Assembly: GCF_900129305.1 (NCBI RefSeq)
Contig: NZ_FQVB01000003.1
Span: 175,012 to 239,011 of the forward strand
DNA: 64,000 nt
Reading direction: 5' to 3'
DNA from: Desulfacinum infernum DSM 9756
GTDB taxonomy: Bacteria > Desulfobacterota > Syntrophobacteria > Syntrophobacterales > DSM-9756
Under the pieces are notes generated by a model, which searched no databases, had not been told where the DNA came from, and saw only the letters and a list, made by a program, of their open reading frames with translations. Every line of letters begins with the position of its first letter. Position 1 is the stretch's first letter. Shown here in pieces: positions 51,781 through 61,516 of this stretch. Both the position numbers and the translations under genes were made by a program.

Positions 51781-53018
51781 GCCTTCTTCGAGTCGCCAAC
51801 CTGGGAAAGGCCTTTCGTTCCTACCGGCGCGAATGGCATCGTTTCGCCCGCTGGGCGGGACTCCCCATGGCCCCGGGAGAGGAGACCTGGGTCCTGAGGC
51901 ACGTGAGCTTCGAAGCCCACCATGGCCGGGCCATCGGCATCATCGGGCAGAACGGCGCCGGCAAGAGCACTCTGCTCAAGATCATCACCGGCACCCTCCA
52001 TCCCACGGAAGGCCACGTGGAAGTGAACGGGCGCATCGCGGCCATCCTGGAACTGGGCATGGGGTTTCACCCGGAATTGACGGGGAGACAGAACGCCCGC
52101 CACGCCGCCGGCCTCATGGGCTTCACGGCCGATGAAATCGAAGCCGCCATGCCTTCCATCGAGGAATTTGCGGAAATCGGCGAATACTTCGACGAGCCGC
52201 TTCGCACCTACTCCAGCGGGATGCAGATGCGCCTGGCCTTTTCCGTCGCCACCGCCTGGCGGCCGGACATCCTGATCGTGGACGAGGCGCTTTCGGTGGG
52301 GGACAGTTACTTTCAGCACAAGAGCTTTGACCGGATCCGCAAGTTCAAGGAAGAGGGCACGGTTCTTCTCTTCGTCTCCCACGGCATGCAGGAGGTCAAG
52401 GAGCTTTGCGATCGCGTGGTGCTCTTGGACAAGGGGAGGGTAATCAAGGACGGCCTTCCCGACGAGGTGGTGGACTATTACAATGCCCTGATCGCTGAGA
52501 AACAAGCCGCCGGCGCGACCATCCGACAGCAACGAACCGAAAAGGGGTGGATGCAGACCCGTTCGGGATCGGGAGAAGCCCGGATCGCCTCGGTAAAACT
52601 TCTGGACGCCGGGACCGGTGTCGAGGTGGCCACGGCCCGTGTGGGACAGAAGCTGTGCCTAGTGGCGGAGGTGGAAATCCGGGCGCCTATTCCCAGGCTG
52701 GTGATGGGCTACATGCTTCGGGACCGGGTGGGACATGTGGTCTGGGGCACCAACACGTGGCACACCCGGCAGGTTGTGGAAAACCTTGCACCGGGCGACC
52801 GGGTCACCTATGAGCTTCATTTCACCTGCAGCCTGGGACCGGGATCCTATTCCTTTTCCACCGCTTTGCATGAGAACAATGCCCATATGGAGTCAAACTA
52901 CGAGTGGGTCGATAACGTTTGTGTTTTTGATGTAATCAATACGGATAAGCACCATTTTATAGGCTGCAACCACCTACAGAAACATATACATATTAACTAC
53001 ATCAGGAATGCGGGATGA
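51777..53018 (+). CDS. wzt: Wzt-type ABC ATPase with C-terminal carbohydrate-binding domain
   Basis: 413 residues, ATG 51777 in a 4-base overlap. ATPase: Walker A GQNGAGKST, ELGMGFHPELTGRQN, signature TYSSGMQMRLAFSV, Walker B ILIVDEALSVGD, switch VSHGMQEV. Residues ~265-413 form a Wzt-C type beta domain (VARVGQKLCLVAEVEI, VVWGTNTWHT) that recognises the modified chain end before export. Base composition falls sharply to AT-rich from about 52,910 onward, inside the last ~35 codons. Confidence 0.94.
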   Translation: MSLLRVANLGKAFRSYRREWHRFARWAGLPMAPGEETWVLRHVSFEAHHGRAIGIIGQNGAGKSTLLKIITGTLHPTEGHVEVNGRIAAILELGMGFHPELTGRQNARHAAGLMGFTADEIEAAMPSIEEFAEIGEYFDEPLRTYSSGMQMRLAFSVATAWRPDILIVDEALSVGDSYFQHKSFDRIRKFKEEGTVLLFVSHGMQEVKELCDRVVLLDKGRVIKDGLPDEVVDYYNALIAEKQAAGATIRQQRTEKGWMQTRSGSGEARIASVKLLDAGTGVEVATARVGQKLCLVAEVEIRAPIPRLVMGYMLRDRVGHVVWGTNTWHTRQVVENLAPGDRVTYELHFTCSLGPGSYSFSTALHENNAHMESNYEWVDNVCVFDVINTDKHHFIGCNHLQKHIHINYIRNAG

Positions 53019-54229
53019 ACAGAGACCTGTTTTACAGATTCTTTGAGGATAAATTTAGAGGAAGTAGGGATACAATAAAATTCCGATTAGAAATTTACGA
53101 ACCTCTTCTGCAACAGCTTAAATCAATTTACCCCAGTGGCGAGGTGTTAGATCTAGGCTGCGGTCGCGGGGAATGGCTCGAGTTATTGAGAGACTGGGGA
53201 ATCAAGGCCAAAGGGGTAGACATCAATGAGGAAATGGTGAATGAATGCCTTGGACGTGGCCTTAATGCACATATAGCCGATGCAGTTTCCTACCTGTCAG
53301 CAGAAGAAGATGAGAAATTTGTAGCCGTTACCGGATTTCATTTAGCTGAACATATTGAATTTTCGCAGCTCACCGAGTTAGCAAGAGAAGCCCTCCGGAC
53401 TCTTAAACCAAGTGGTGTCATGATCTTGGAAACTCCAAACCCTGAAAACATATTGGTTGGGATTTCAGGTTTTTATATAGACCCATATCATATTCGTCCA
53501 TTGCCTTCGCAGCTTCTAAAATTCTTATTGGAGTACATAGGCTTTGCGAGAGCGGAAATATTGCATTTAAATGAAGATTCTTGCCTGCGCAATAGAGAGC
53601 AGATTTCATTAATCGATGTGCTTTCGGGGGCTAGCCCAGACTACGCTGTTATTGCGCAAAAAGAACCACTGATAGATGCCGGATTCATAGAGTCATATAT
53701 TAGCAGCAAGGGTGGACTTTCCTTGCTGCAACTGGCAGAAATCTATGAAAATCAAAGGTCTAGAATCTTAGAACGCAAAAACGAAGAGCTTTTGGCCGCT
53801 CAAAACAGAATCGAGGCAGAAATCGGAACTTTGCAGGAGCAGCTTGCAGCTATTTATGCCAGTCGTTCCTGGAAACTGACCGCACCGCTGAGGTGGTGCT
53901 ATGATCAGGCCGGAAATCTGTTCCATGGTGCTCTTGCTCCGATGCGCAACGGCCATCTGGTTTTGCATCGACCGCTGCATCTCGGGATGCTACAGATCCT
54001 AGAGAGGCCGTCTCTGGCCGAACCCCTGAGGCGGCTGATCGCCCGGTTTCCATGGCTCCACGAGAGGCTTCGAGCGTGGGCCATCAGAAGAGGACTGCTT
54101 TTCTCAATCGCCTCGGAAGCACCCGTTGATTATCCATGGCCGGAAGAAATCGGAACGGGCCATCTTTCGGCCCACGCCCGCCGGATCTATGCGGACCTCA
54201 AGCGGGCTCTGGACGCCGCGGACCATTAA
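53015..54229 (+). CDS. SAM-dependent methyltransferase with coiled coil (WbdD-like chain terminator candidate)
   Basis: 404 residues, ATG 53015 overlapping wzt. Class I methyltransferase: VLDLGCGRGEWLELLRDWGI (motif I), GVDINEEMV, VTGFHLAEHIEFSQL, ETPNPENILVG. From ~245 comes a coiled coil (RILERKNEELLAAQNRIEAE) and a SRSWKLTAPLRW junction, then a C-terminal ~100 residues. In O9-type systems a methyltransferase with coiled coil caps the glycan and Wzt reads the cap, which fits this order. No kinase domain is visible. Codons up to ~53,870 are AT-rich, after which GC rises: the gene looks mosaic. Confidence 0.85.
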   Translation: MNRDLFYRFFEDKFRGSRDTIKFRLEIYEPLLQQLKSIYPSGEVLDLGCGRGEWLELLRDWGIKAKGVDINEEMVNECLGRGLNAHIADAVSYLSAEEDEKFVAVTGFHLAEHIEFSQLTELAREALRTLKPSGVMILETPNPENILVGISGFYIDPYHIRPLPSQLLKFLLEYIGFARAEILHLNEDSCLRNREQISLIDVLSGASPDYAVIAQKEPLIDAGFIESYISSKGGLSLLQLAEIYENQRSRILERKNEELLAAQNRIEAEIGTLQEQLAAIYASRSWKLTAPLRWCYDQAGNLFHGALAPMRNGHLVLHRPLHLGMLQILERPSLAEPLRRLIARFPWLHERLRAWAIRRGLLFSIASEAPVDYPWPEEIGTGHLSAHARRIYADLKRALDAADH

Positions 54230-54289
54230 CGAAATCTAGAGGACGCCGGCGAACCTACGAAGTCGGAACCAAGCGGTGAGAATCGGTAC

Positions 54290-57200
54290 ATGCGGATCGT
54301 GATCGACATGCAGGGAGCCCAGACGGAAAGCCGTTTTCGCGGCATCGGGCGCTACACCATGAATCTTGCGCAGGCTGTTGTACGGAACCGCGGAGACCAT
54401 GAGGTCATCCTGGCTTTGAACGGCCTTCTTTCCGAAAGCATCGAGCCGATCCGCGCAGCCTTTGAGGGCCTCCTGCCGCAGGAAAACATCCGGGTTTGGC
54501 AGGCACCCGGCCCGGTACGAGAGGGAACTCCAGGAAACAGCGTACGTCGCCGAACAGCGGAACTCATTCGGGAAGCTTTCCTGGCTTCTCTCCTGCCGGA
54601 CGTGATCCACATAAGCAGCCTTTTTGAAGGCTACGTTGACGATGCCGTCACCAGCATCGGGCGGTTCGATAAGCGCACCCCGGTGAGCGTCTCCCTCTAC
54701 GACCTTATTCCGCTGACGAATGCGGATCACTACCTCAAACCCCATCCGCGCTATTCCGCCTACTACGAGCGGAAACTCTCATGGCTTCGCAAGGCGTCGC
54801 TGTGTCTCGCCATATCACGGTCCGCGGGGCGAGAGGCGGTTGGGCACCTACCCGAGCTTTCCGGCCGCATCGTCAATGTTTCGACCGCCGTCGAGCCCCG
54901 TTTTCAACCCTTGGAAATCGATGAAACATCGAGACGGGAGATTTGCCGAAAGTACAGTATTGATCGCCCCTTTGTTCTCTATACGGGAGGTGCGGATGAG
55001 CGGAAGAATCTGCCGCGCCTTCTTCGGGCCTATGCGGCCCTGCCGAACCATCTTCGCTCAAGCCACCAATTGGTTTTTGCCGGCAGAATGCCGCAGGGAG
55101 ATATGGGACGATTAAAGAGGGAATCGCACGCCGCCGGACTAGAACCCCACGAACTTGTCCTCACCGGCTACGTGAGCGACGAGGATCTCGTTCGGCTCTA
55201 CAACCTGTGCCGCCTCTTCGTCTTTCCATCGTGGCACGAAGGATTCGGCCTGCCGGCATTGGAAGCCATGGCGTGCGGTGCGCCGGTTATTGCGGCCAAC
55301 ACGAGCAGCCTTCCGGAAATCGTCCAATTCAAGGAATCTCTTTTCGACCCTTTTCGCGTCCAGTCTATAACTCAAACAATGCAACGGGCGCTGGCCGATG
55401 AAGAGTTCCGTAACAAGCTGATCCAGCACGGCCTGAAGCAGGCCGGGCATTTTTCCTGGGACGACACGGCCCGAAAGGCCATAAACGCTTGGGGGAAAAT
55501 AGCCAAGCGGCCGAAAACGAAGTATGGTGACACCACTCTCAATTCTTCACGACTCTACCATGCACTGGCCCAAGAGCTCCCTGGACCCCAGGCCGCTGGA
55601 CTGCCGGCCCTTGCTGCGTGCTTGGCGCAAAACGCACTGGCGGGGGAGGAACGCCAGCTCTTGCTGGACATCTCGGAACTCTCTCAAAGAGATGCCGCCA
55701 CAGGAGTTCAGCGCGTAGTCAAAAGTTATTTGAAGTGGCTTTTGCAATCTCCCCCCCCAGGATTCCGCGTGGAGCCTGTGTATGCCACCTCCACGGGCGG
55801 CTACCGCTATGCTCGTCAGTTCACCCTGCGCTTTTTGGGACTTTGCGAAGATGGCGCGCGTGATGAACCGATCCGCTGGCGGCGGGGGGACGTGTTCTTC
55901 GGGCTGGACATGCAACACCATGTGCAGCTGGCCCACATGGCCTTTTTCAGCACATTGCGGCGGGAAGGCGTGAATGTGAAATTCCTTGTTTACGATCTGC
56001 TGCCGGTTCAATTCCCGAGCCTATTGAAAGATCGCGATTTGGAAAGATTGCATGCCGAGTGGTTGGCCATGATCGCTTCCACCGACGGGGCCATCTGCAT
56101 CTCCAAGGCCACGGCCGATGCTTACGCGGCCTGGTTGAATGAGAAGGGCATCCCACCGGCGCGGACCTTCCGCGTTGATTGGCTCCACCTTGGGGGCGAC
56201 ATAGACGGCTCGGTACCGTCCAAGGGGATCCCTGCCGAAGCCCATCAGATCCTGGACACCCTAAGATCGAGAACTACGTTCCTCTGCGTGGCAACACTGG
56301 AGCCGCGCAAATGCCAAGCACAGATACTGGGAGCCGTCGAGGAGCTCTGGCGGCAAGGAATGGATGTCAATCTCGCTTTGGTAGGCCAGAAAGGATGGAA
56401 GACAGAGGGACTGATAGAACGGATCGAACACCACCCGGAAAAAGAAAAGCGCCTCTTCTGGTTTGAGGGCATCAGCGACGAATACCTGGACCAGGTCTAC
56501 GCCGCCAGCACGTGCCTGATCGCCGCAAGCCTCGACGAAGGCTTCGGCCTGCCCGTTGTGGAAGCCTCCCGGCACGGTCTTCCTGTGGTGGCGAGGGACA
56601 TTCCGGTTTTCCGCGAAGTGGCGGGCGACAATGCCTTTTACTTTACCGGACAAAGCCCCGGTGACCTGGCCCAGGCTCTAAAAGACTGGCTGGATCTTTA
56701 CCAAGCGGGGAAGAACCCAGACTCCCAAAAGATACCATGGATGACTTGGCGGGAAAGCACAGAAAGGCTGAAGGATCTCCTGGTCGGAAAGAACTATCGT
56801 CGCAGGCAGCTTCTTGTGGACATCTCCGAACTGGTGCGCCAGGACCTTGGGACGGGAATCCAGCGTGTGGTGCGGAACATCTTGAGGGAGTGGCTTCTCA
56901 ATCCACCGCCCGGCTGGAGGGTCGAGCCCGTTTACGCGGCTGTTGATCAGCCCTATCGCTATGCTCGAAAGTTCACGGCTCAGTTTCTCGGCACGCCGAT
57001 TAATGGGCTGACAGACGATCCCATGGAATTTGCGCCGGGAGATTGTTTTTTTGTTTTGGATCTCCAGCCCCAGGTGCAGACATCGAAAGCCCAATTTTAT
57101 CAGCACTTGCGCCGCCATGGGGTGACGGTCAAATTCCTTGTTCATGACTTATTGACCATCCGAATGCCCCAATACTTTCCTCCGGGTACAACCGAGGGCT

Positions 57201-57955
57201 TCACAAGTTGGCTAATGATCGTGGGAGAATGCGATGGAGCGATTTGCGTCTCCAATGCAGTGGCACAAGATCTTCGGCAGTGGATGAGAAATAGGACATG
57301 GAAACGTCTGCGTAGTTTTTCGCTTGACTATAATCACAACGGTGCCGAGTTGGAGAACAGACTGAAATCCCCTTCAAGGCCCTCCTGTACTGTACATGAT
57401 GATAGTCTCGTCGCGTTGCAACAGCGCCCGAGCTTCCTCATGGTCGGCACACTGGAGCCTCGCAAAGCCCATGCGCAAGTGCTGGCGGCCTTTGAGCAAC
57501 TTTGGGCGAAGGGCACCGACGTCAACTTGGTTATTGTGGGCAAGCAGGGCTGGATGGTCGAAGCGCTCGCCCGAAGAATCAAAACCCACCCCGAACGGGA
57601 CCATCGTCTTTTCTGGCTCCAAGGCATCAGCGACGAGTACCTGGAAAGAATATACCAGCGGAGCACATGCCTCATTGCTGCTTCCTACGGCGAAGGCTTC
57701 GGCCTGCCGCTCGTCGAAGCGGCCCAGCACAAGCTCCCCATCATCGCCCGCGACATTCCGGTGTTCCGCGAAGTAGCAGGCAACTACGCTTACTATTTTA
57801 AAACTGACCAGCCAGATGATTTGGCGCACACCATTACGATCTGGCTACGTCTTTACTTGGCCAACCGTCATCCCAAGTCAGAACACATACCTTGTCTAAC
57901 ATGGGCGCAAAGTGCTCGCAACCTATTATCGCTACTGATCAATGCGCACAATTAA
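54290..57955 (+). CDS. Giant glycosyltransferase with three GT4 modules
   Basis: 1221 residues, ATG 54290. Module 1 (about 1-405): MRIVIDMQGAQTESRFRGIG and SWHEGFGLPALEAMACGAPV. Module 2 (about 455-835) starts RQLLLDISELSQRDAATGVQ and has SLDEGFGLPVVEASRHGLPV. Module 3 (about 838-1221) starts RRQLLVDISELVRQDLGTGI and has SYGEGFGLPLVEAAQHKLPI. Each keeps EX7E, so all three may be active. Modules 2 and 3 are clearly duplicates of each other. Multi-domain mannosyltransferases such as WbdA build polymannan repeats; this protein probably polymerises the repeat of the glycan exported by Wzm/Wzt. Confidence 0.92.
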   Translation: MRIVIDMQGAQTESRFRGIGRYTMNLAQAVVRNRGDHEVILALNGLLSESIEPIRAAFEGLLPQENIRVWQAPGPVREGTPGNSVRRRTAELIREAFLASLLPDVIHISSLFEGYVDDAVTSIGRFDKRTPVSVSLYDLIPLTNADHYLKPHPRYSAYYERKLSWLRKASLCLAISRSAGREAVGHLPELSGRIVNVSTAVEPRFQPLEIDETSRREICRKYSIDRPFVLYTGGADERKNLPRLLRAYAALPNHLRSSHQLVFAGRMPQGDMGRLKRESHAAGLEPHELVLTGYVSDEDLVRLYNLCRLFVFPSWHEGFGLPALEAMACGAPVIAANTSSLPEIVQFKESLFDPFRVQSITQTMQRALADEEFRNKLIQHGLKQAGHFSWDDTARKAINAWGKIAKRPKTKYGDTTLNSSRLYHALAQELPGPQAAGLPALAACLAQNALAGEERQLLLDISELSQRDAATGVQRVVKSYLKWLLQSPPPGFRVEPVYATSTGGYRYARQFTLRFLGLCEDGARDEPIRWRRGDVFFGLDMQHHVQLAHMAFFSTLRREGVNVKFLVYDLLPVQFPSLLKDRDLERLHAEWLAMIASTDGAICISKATADAYAAWLNEKGIPPARTFRVDWLHLGGDIDGSVPSKGIPAEAHQILDTLRSRTTFLCVATLEPRKCQAQILGAVEELWRQGMDVNLALVGQKGWKTEGLIERIEHHPEKEKRLFWFEGISDEYLDQVYAASTCLIAASLDEGFGLPVVEASRHGLPVVARDIPVFREVAGDNAFYFTGQSPGDLAQALKDWLDLYQAGKNPDSQKIPWMTWRESTERLKDLLVGKNYRRRQLLVDISELVRQDLGTGIQRVVRNILREWLLNPPPGWRVEPVYAAVDQPYRYARKFTAQFLGTPINGLTDDPMEFAPGDCFFVLDLQPQVQTSKAQFYQHLRRHGVTVKFLVHDLLTIRMPQYFPPGTTEGFTSWLMIVGECDGAICVSNAVAQDLRQWMRNRTWKRLRSFSLDYNHNGAELENRLKSPSRPSCTVHDDSLVALQQRPSFLMVGTLEPRKAHAQVLAAFEQLWAKGTDVNLVIVGKQGWMVEALARRIKTHPERDHRLFWLQGISDEYLERIYQRSTCLIAASYGEGFGLPLVEAAQHKLPIIARDIPVFREVAGNYAYYFKTDQPDDLAHTITIWLRLYLANRHPKSEHIPCLTWAQSARNLLSLLINAHN

Positions 57956-57980
57956 GCAGATGATATCCGGGGAGCACACG

Positions 57981-60455
57981 ATGCAAAACCACCCGATTAC
58001 TTTAACCATTGACATCCTAATGATGTTCATTTTCATAACATCCTATACAGCTGTTCTCGCATTAGCTCTCGGGCACTTTGATCCTTCACTTGTCCTCCTA
58101 ACCGGATTGACGCTCAGCCTGTTCTTGTGGTTTCCACTTCATCCCAAAATAAAGCATGCAAGAACCTCTTTGCATCTTGGGGCGAACGATGTTTTTTTTA
58201 TTCTTTCGATCCTCTCCTTAGCTCTCTTTTTTCGATCCGGGCCTTATTTATACATAATGGGCGATCAAGATCAGGGAGTGTATGTTAACATGGCGTCCGA
58301 ATACGCCCGCAATGGGAAACCATTCCTAAAAGATAGCGTACGTAAAATTATCACCGACAAAGACATTCTTGAATTATATGATTCTTACAATCACAAGCAC
58401 TCACACGACCCTAGAAAGGCTCACCTAAAGAACAAATATGAGGGTGCACACCTTCCCGGGATATATATTAAGAATCTCTCCAAATCTGAATATGTTTTTC
58501 AGTTCTATCCCCTACATCCCTTGTGGATGGCAATCATTGGCAAAATAGTTGGACTCAAAAATTGCATACATGCATTGACTTTATTTTCTCTATTATCCGT
58601 AGTGGCCTTTTACCTGTTAGCATTGGAGATGTCAGACGGCGATAGCAAGACGGCAGCATTCATCGCAATCCTTCTTGCCGTAAATCCCCTGCACTCCTTT
58701 TTTTCGAAGTGGCCCGTAACCGAGGTCGTGGCCCTAACGTTTACGGCCTTTGGCTTTTACTACTTCCTCCGATTTTACAATAGCTGGAAACACAATTGCC
58801 AAAATAGCTTGCTTTTCCTACTTACCATGTCCGCTGCTTCTTTCGGATGTTTCTTCTTCACCCGCATTTCCGGTTTTATGTATCTTCCTTTCTTTTATGC
58901 CATAATGATCGTGACACTATTATTATCCTCCAACACTAGACTTCGGTTGCACATAGTTGCATATGTCAGTGTTTTATTCGTGCTTTACATCTTTTCTGTA
59001 GCGTATGGCTTGCACTTTTCTTTTCCATATTCTTACGACATATACAATATTTCATTCCGTAAAGTATTCGGTTCGCACAGGCCTCAGCTGCTCGCCATAT
59101 TGGCAGTCTCTCTTACGATATTGCCGATCGTAGCGTATCTTATTTCCGGCAAACCCAAAATCCGTCTTCTGGCCGATAACTTCATACGGAAAATTCGATC
59201 CTTGCTGCCCTTCGTATTTCTAGCCATCTTGGTCATAGCGTTCTATAAGGCGTACTTATTGGGGTTTACAGACAGGTACATTAATGATCCCTGGCTGGGT
59301 TCCCGGTGGGCGCTAGCGGCATCCGGCTGGGCTGGGTTTACGTCCACAAGCGTAATCGTTGCCATTAAATACCTTTCTCCCATTACATTTCTTGCCTTCA
59401 TCGTTGCAACTTTTAAGCTCAACAAGGATTGGCTAGGTACTGCAGGCCTAGTATTTATACTTGGATTCTGGTTTTATATTGCGGCCCTACAATGGACAAT
59501 TCCTTACCAGTACTACTATGCGAGATATCTTCTATCTGAAATTGTTCCATATACACTTCTCTTAACCGTTGTCTGGACCAAAACAGCTCAAGGCCGCCTA
59601 GCCAAAACTGCAAAGTTCATAGGGAGCGCTGTGATTGTTATGTATTTTGCCGTCTTTAGTTCTTTTCAGTTACAGGGGAAGGAGGCTGACGGAGCTTATA
59701 CTTCCCTGAACCAAATCTCTGGTGAACTTACAGACTCCGATTTGCTTCTGTTAGACAGAAGAGGTTTTCGAAGGTACGCCGAGATCAAAACACCTCTAGT
59801 CTACTTTTTTGGTCACCACGTGTTCGACGTAGCATCAGACGAGGACGTGCTCAAGGTCGCCTCTTGGGCCACTTCCCATTTCCCCAATGTTTACCTGTTG
59901 TCTCAAAAACCCTGTTTCATTGAGAATATAACTCTTTTGAAATGCATACCCTACAGACAGGCTGGATTCGAACATACTCGGAGAATTCCCCGGAAGTTCA
60001 TGAAGGATAAAATAGTTGAGACGCTATGGTTGTACAAGGTTGATACTCTGGCTCTCGCGTCCAAAGTGATAGCACGCACAGGGATCATTGATATCTCAAG
60101 TCCTCTAGTTGAGATCGAAGGATTTTATGGCGACCGCCTATGGACCAATGGAAGAGGGATAATTAGGGGGCTTGATCTGCCTTTCGAGGGAAGCAGAACC
60201 CTTGAGATTGTAACGCGGGGGTACAATCCAGACATCCGGAATTTGCACCTACTAGCCGTCAAGACTCTTGTCAATGGCGAAGAGGTCCCCTTGTTGGGTT
60301 CACAGGGAGTGCGGCTGTACTTTTTTCTTCCTCAGCACCTCAGCCCCATTCGGAGCATTGAAATAATATCCAATACTTTCATTCCAAAGGAGAGGAACAT
60401 CAACAATGATACTCGCAAACTTGGCTTGGACATTGTAAGACTTCAGATCCACTAA
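57981..60455 (+). CDS. Large GT39-like membrane glycosyltransferase
   Basis: 824 residues from ATG 57981 (CCGGGGAG upstream); the frame begins at 57942 without a ribosome site. About twelve membrane helices in the first ~560 residues, with a first-loop motif YIMGDQDQGVYVNMASEYAR containing acidic residues as in GT-C enzymes. The C-terminal ~260 residues are soluble and beta-rich (FYGDRLWTNGRGIIRGLDL), presumably periplasmic. It should use a polyprenyl-phosphate sugar made by the GT2 next door. The gene is markedly AT-richer than the housekeeping genes. Confidence 0.78.
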   Translation: MQNHPITLTIDILMMFIFITSYTAVLALALGHFDPSLVLLTGLTLSLFLWFPLHPKIKHARTSLHLGANDVFFILSILSLALFFRSGPYLYIMGDQDQGVYVNMASEYARNGKPFLKDSVRKIITDKDILELYDSYNHKHSHDPRKAHLKNKYEGAHLPGIYIKNLSKSEYVFQFYPLHPLWMAIIGKIVGLKNCIHALTLFSLLSVVAFYLLALEMSDGDSKTAAFIAILLAVNPLHSFFSKWPVTEVVALTFTAFGFYYFLRFYNSWKHNCQNSLLFLLTMSAASFGCFFFTRISGFMYLPFFYAIMIVTLLLSSNTRLRLHIVAYVSVLFVLYIFSVAYGLHFSFPYSYDIYNISFRKVFGSHRPQLLAILAVSLTILPIVAYLISGKPKIRLLADNFIRKIRSLLPFVFLAILVIAFYKAYLLGFTDRYINDPWLGSRWALAASGWAGFTSTSVIVAIKYLSPITFLAFIVATFKLNKDWLGTAGLVFILGFWFYIAALQWTIPYQYYYARYLLSEIVPYTLLLTVVWTKTAQGRLAKTAKFIGSAVIVMYFAVFSSFQLQGKEADGAYTSLNQISGELTDSDLLLLDRRGFRRYAEIKTPLVYFFGHHVFDVASDEDVLKVASWATSHFPNVYLLSQKPCFIENITLLKCIPYRQAGFEHTRRIPRKFMKDKIVETLWLYKVDTLALASKVIARTGIIDISSPLVEIEGFYGDRLWTNGRGIIRGLDLPFEGSRTLEIVTRGYNPDIRNLHLLAVKTLVNGEEVPLLGSQGVRLYFFLPQHLSPIRSIEIISNTFIPKERNINNDTRKLGLDIVRLQIH

Positions 60456-60538
60456 CCTTTAGGGCCTAAAGTGAAGATTCGCCTGCAGGCTAAATTTTCC
60501 TGTATTACCTTGACTCTACTGGCCATGGATCTACGACG

Positions 60539-61516
60539 ATGAAACTTATCATACAGATTCCGTGCTACAATGAAAAGGACACTTTGCCCATCACCCTCAA
60601 CGATCTTCCCCGCCATGTACCGGGTTTTGATGAGGTTGAGTGGCTGGTAATCGATGACGGAAGTACCGACAAAACGGCTGAGATTGCGCGGCGTTGCGGT
60701 GTCGATCACATTGTGCGCCACACAAGGAACCAAGGACTTGCCCGGGCCTTCATGACAGGCCTCGATGCGTGCCTTCAGCTTGGAGCCGATGTGATCGTGA
60801 ACACGGACGCTGACAACCAATACAACGCCAAGGACATCCCGACACTGACCGCTCCCATTTTAGAGGGGCGGGCTGATATTGTCGTCGGAGCCCGACCAAT
60901 TGACAGCATCCAGCACTTTTCACCGATCAAGAAAGTGCTTCAGAAAGTGGGAAGTTGGGTTGTTCGTTTTGTAAGTAGAACGGATATCCCGGATGCGCCC
61001 AGTGGGTTCCGTGCCATGAGCCGGGCCGCTGCCCTGCGCCTCATGGTGTTCAACGACTACACCTACACGCTGGAGACCATCATCCAGGCCGGGCAGAAAA
61101 ACATGGCCATTGTATCTGTCCCCATTCGCGTAAATGAAGACCTCCGACCAAGCCGGCTCGTCAAAAGCATACCGTCTTATGTCAAGAGGAGCATTGCCAC
61201 AATCATTCGGATTTTCGTGATTTACAAGCCGTTCCGCTTTTTCGCGACAATTGGCACAACTGTCTTTGCATTGGGATTTCTCATTGGACTTCGCTTTCTC
61301 TTCTTTTACGCCATGGGAAAGGGGGAAGGACATGTCCAGTCCTTGATTCTTGCGGCACTGCTCATGGGAATGGGTTTTCAAACCATACTCATTGCCTTTG
61401 TGGCCGATCTCCAGGCCGCCAACCGCAAGATGTTGGAAGATTTGAGATATTCTATAAGAAGACATAACTATGGTGGAAGTTTCAGCTCCCAAGAGAGGAT
61501 TAAGAAAGATGGCTGA
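60539..61516 (+). CDS. Glycosyltransferase family 2, polyprenyl-phosphate sugar synthase-like
   Basis: 325 residues, ATG 60539. Cytoplasmic GT2 domain: IIQIPCYNEKDTLPITLNDL, VIDDGSTDKTAEIARRCG, NTDADNQYNAKDI (DxD) and DAPSGFRAMSRAAALRL. Two C-terminal membrane helices (FFATIGTTVFALGFLIGLRF; LILAALLMGMGFQTILIAFV). This is the GtrB/DPM1 build that charges undecaprenyl phosphate with a sugar for GT-C enzymes such as the preceding gene product. Confidence 0.93.
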   Translation: MKLIIQIPCYNEKDTLPITLNDLPRHVPGFDEVEWLVIDDGSTDKTAEIARRCGVDHIVRHTRNQGLARAFMTGLDACLQLGADVIVNTDADNQYNAKDIPTLTAPILEGRADIVVGARPIDSIQHFSPIKKVLQKVGSWVVRFVSRTDIPDAPSGFRAMSRAAALRLMVFNDYTYTLETIIQAGQKNMAIVSVPIRVNEDLRPSRLVKSIPSYVKRSIATIIRIFVIYKPFRFFATIGTTVFALGFLIGLRFLFFYAMGKGEGHVQSLILAALLMGMGFQTILIAFVADLQAANRKMLEDLRYSIRRHNYGGSFSSQERIKKDG

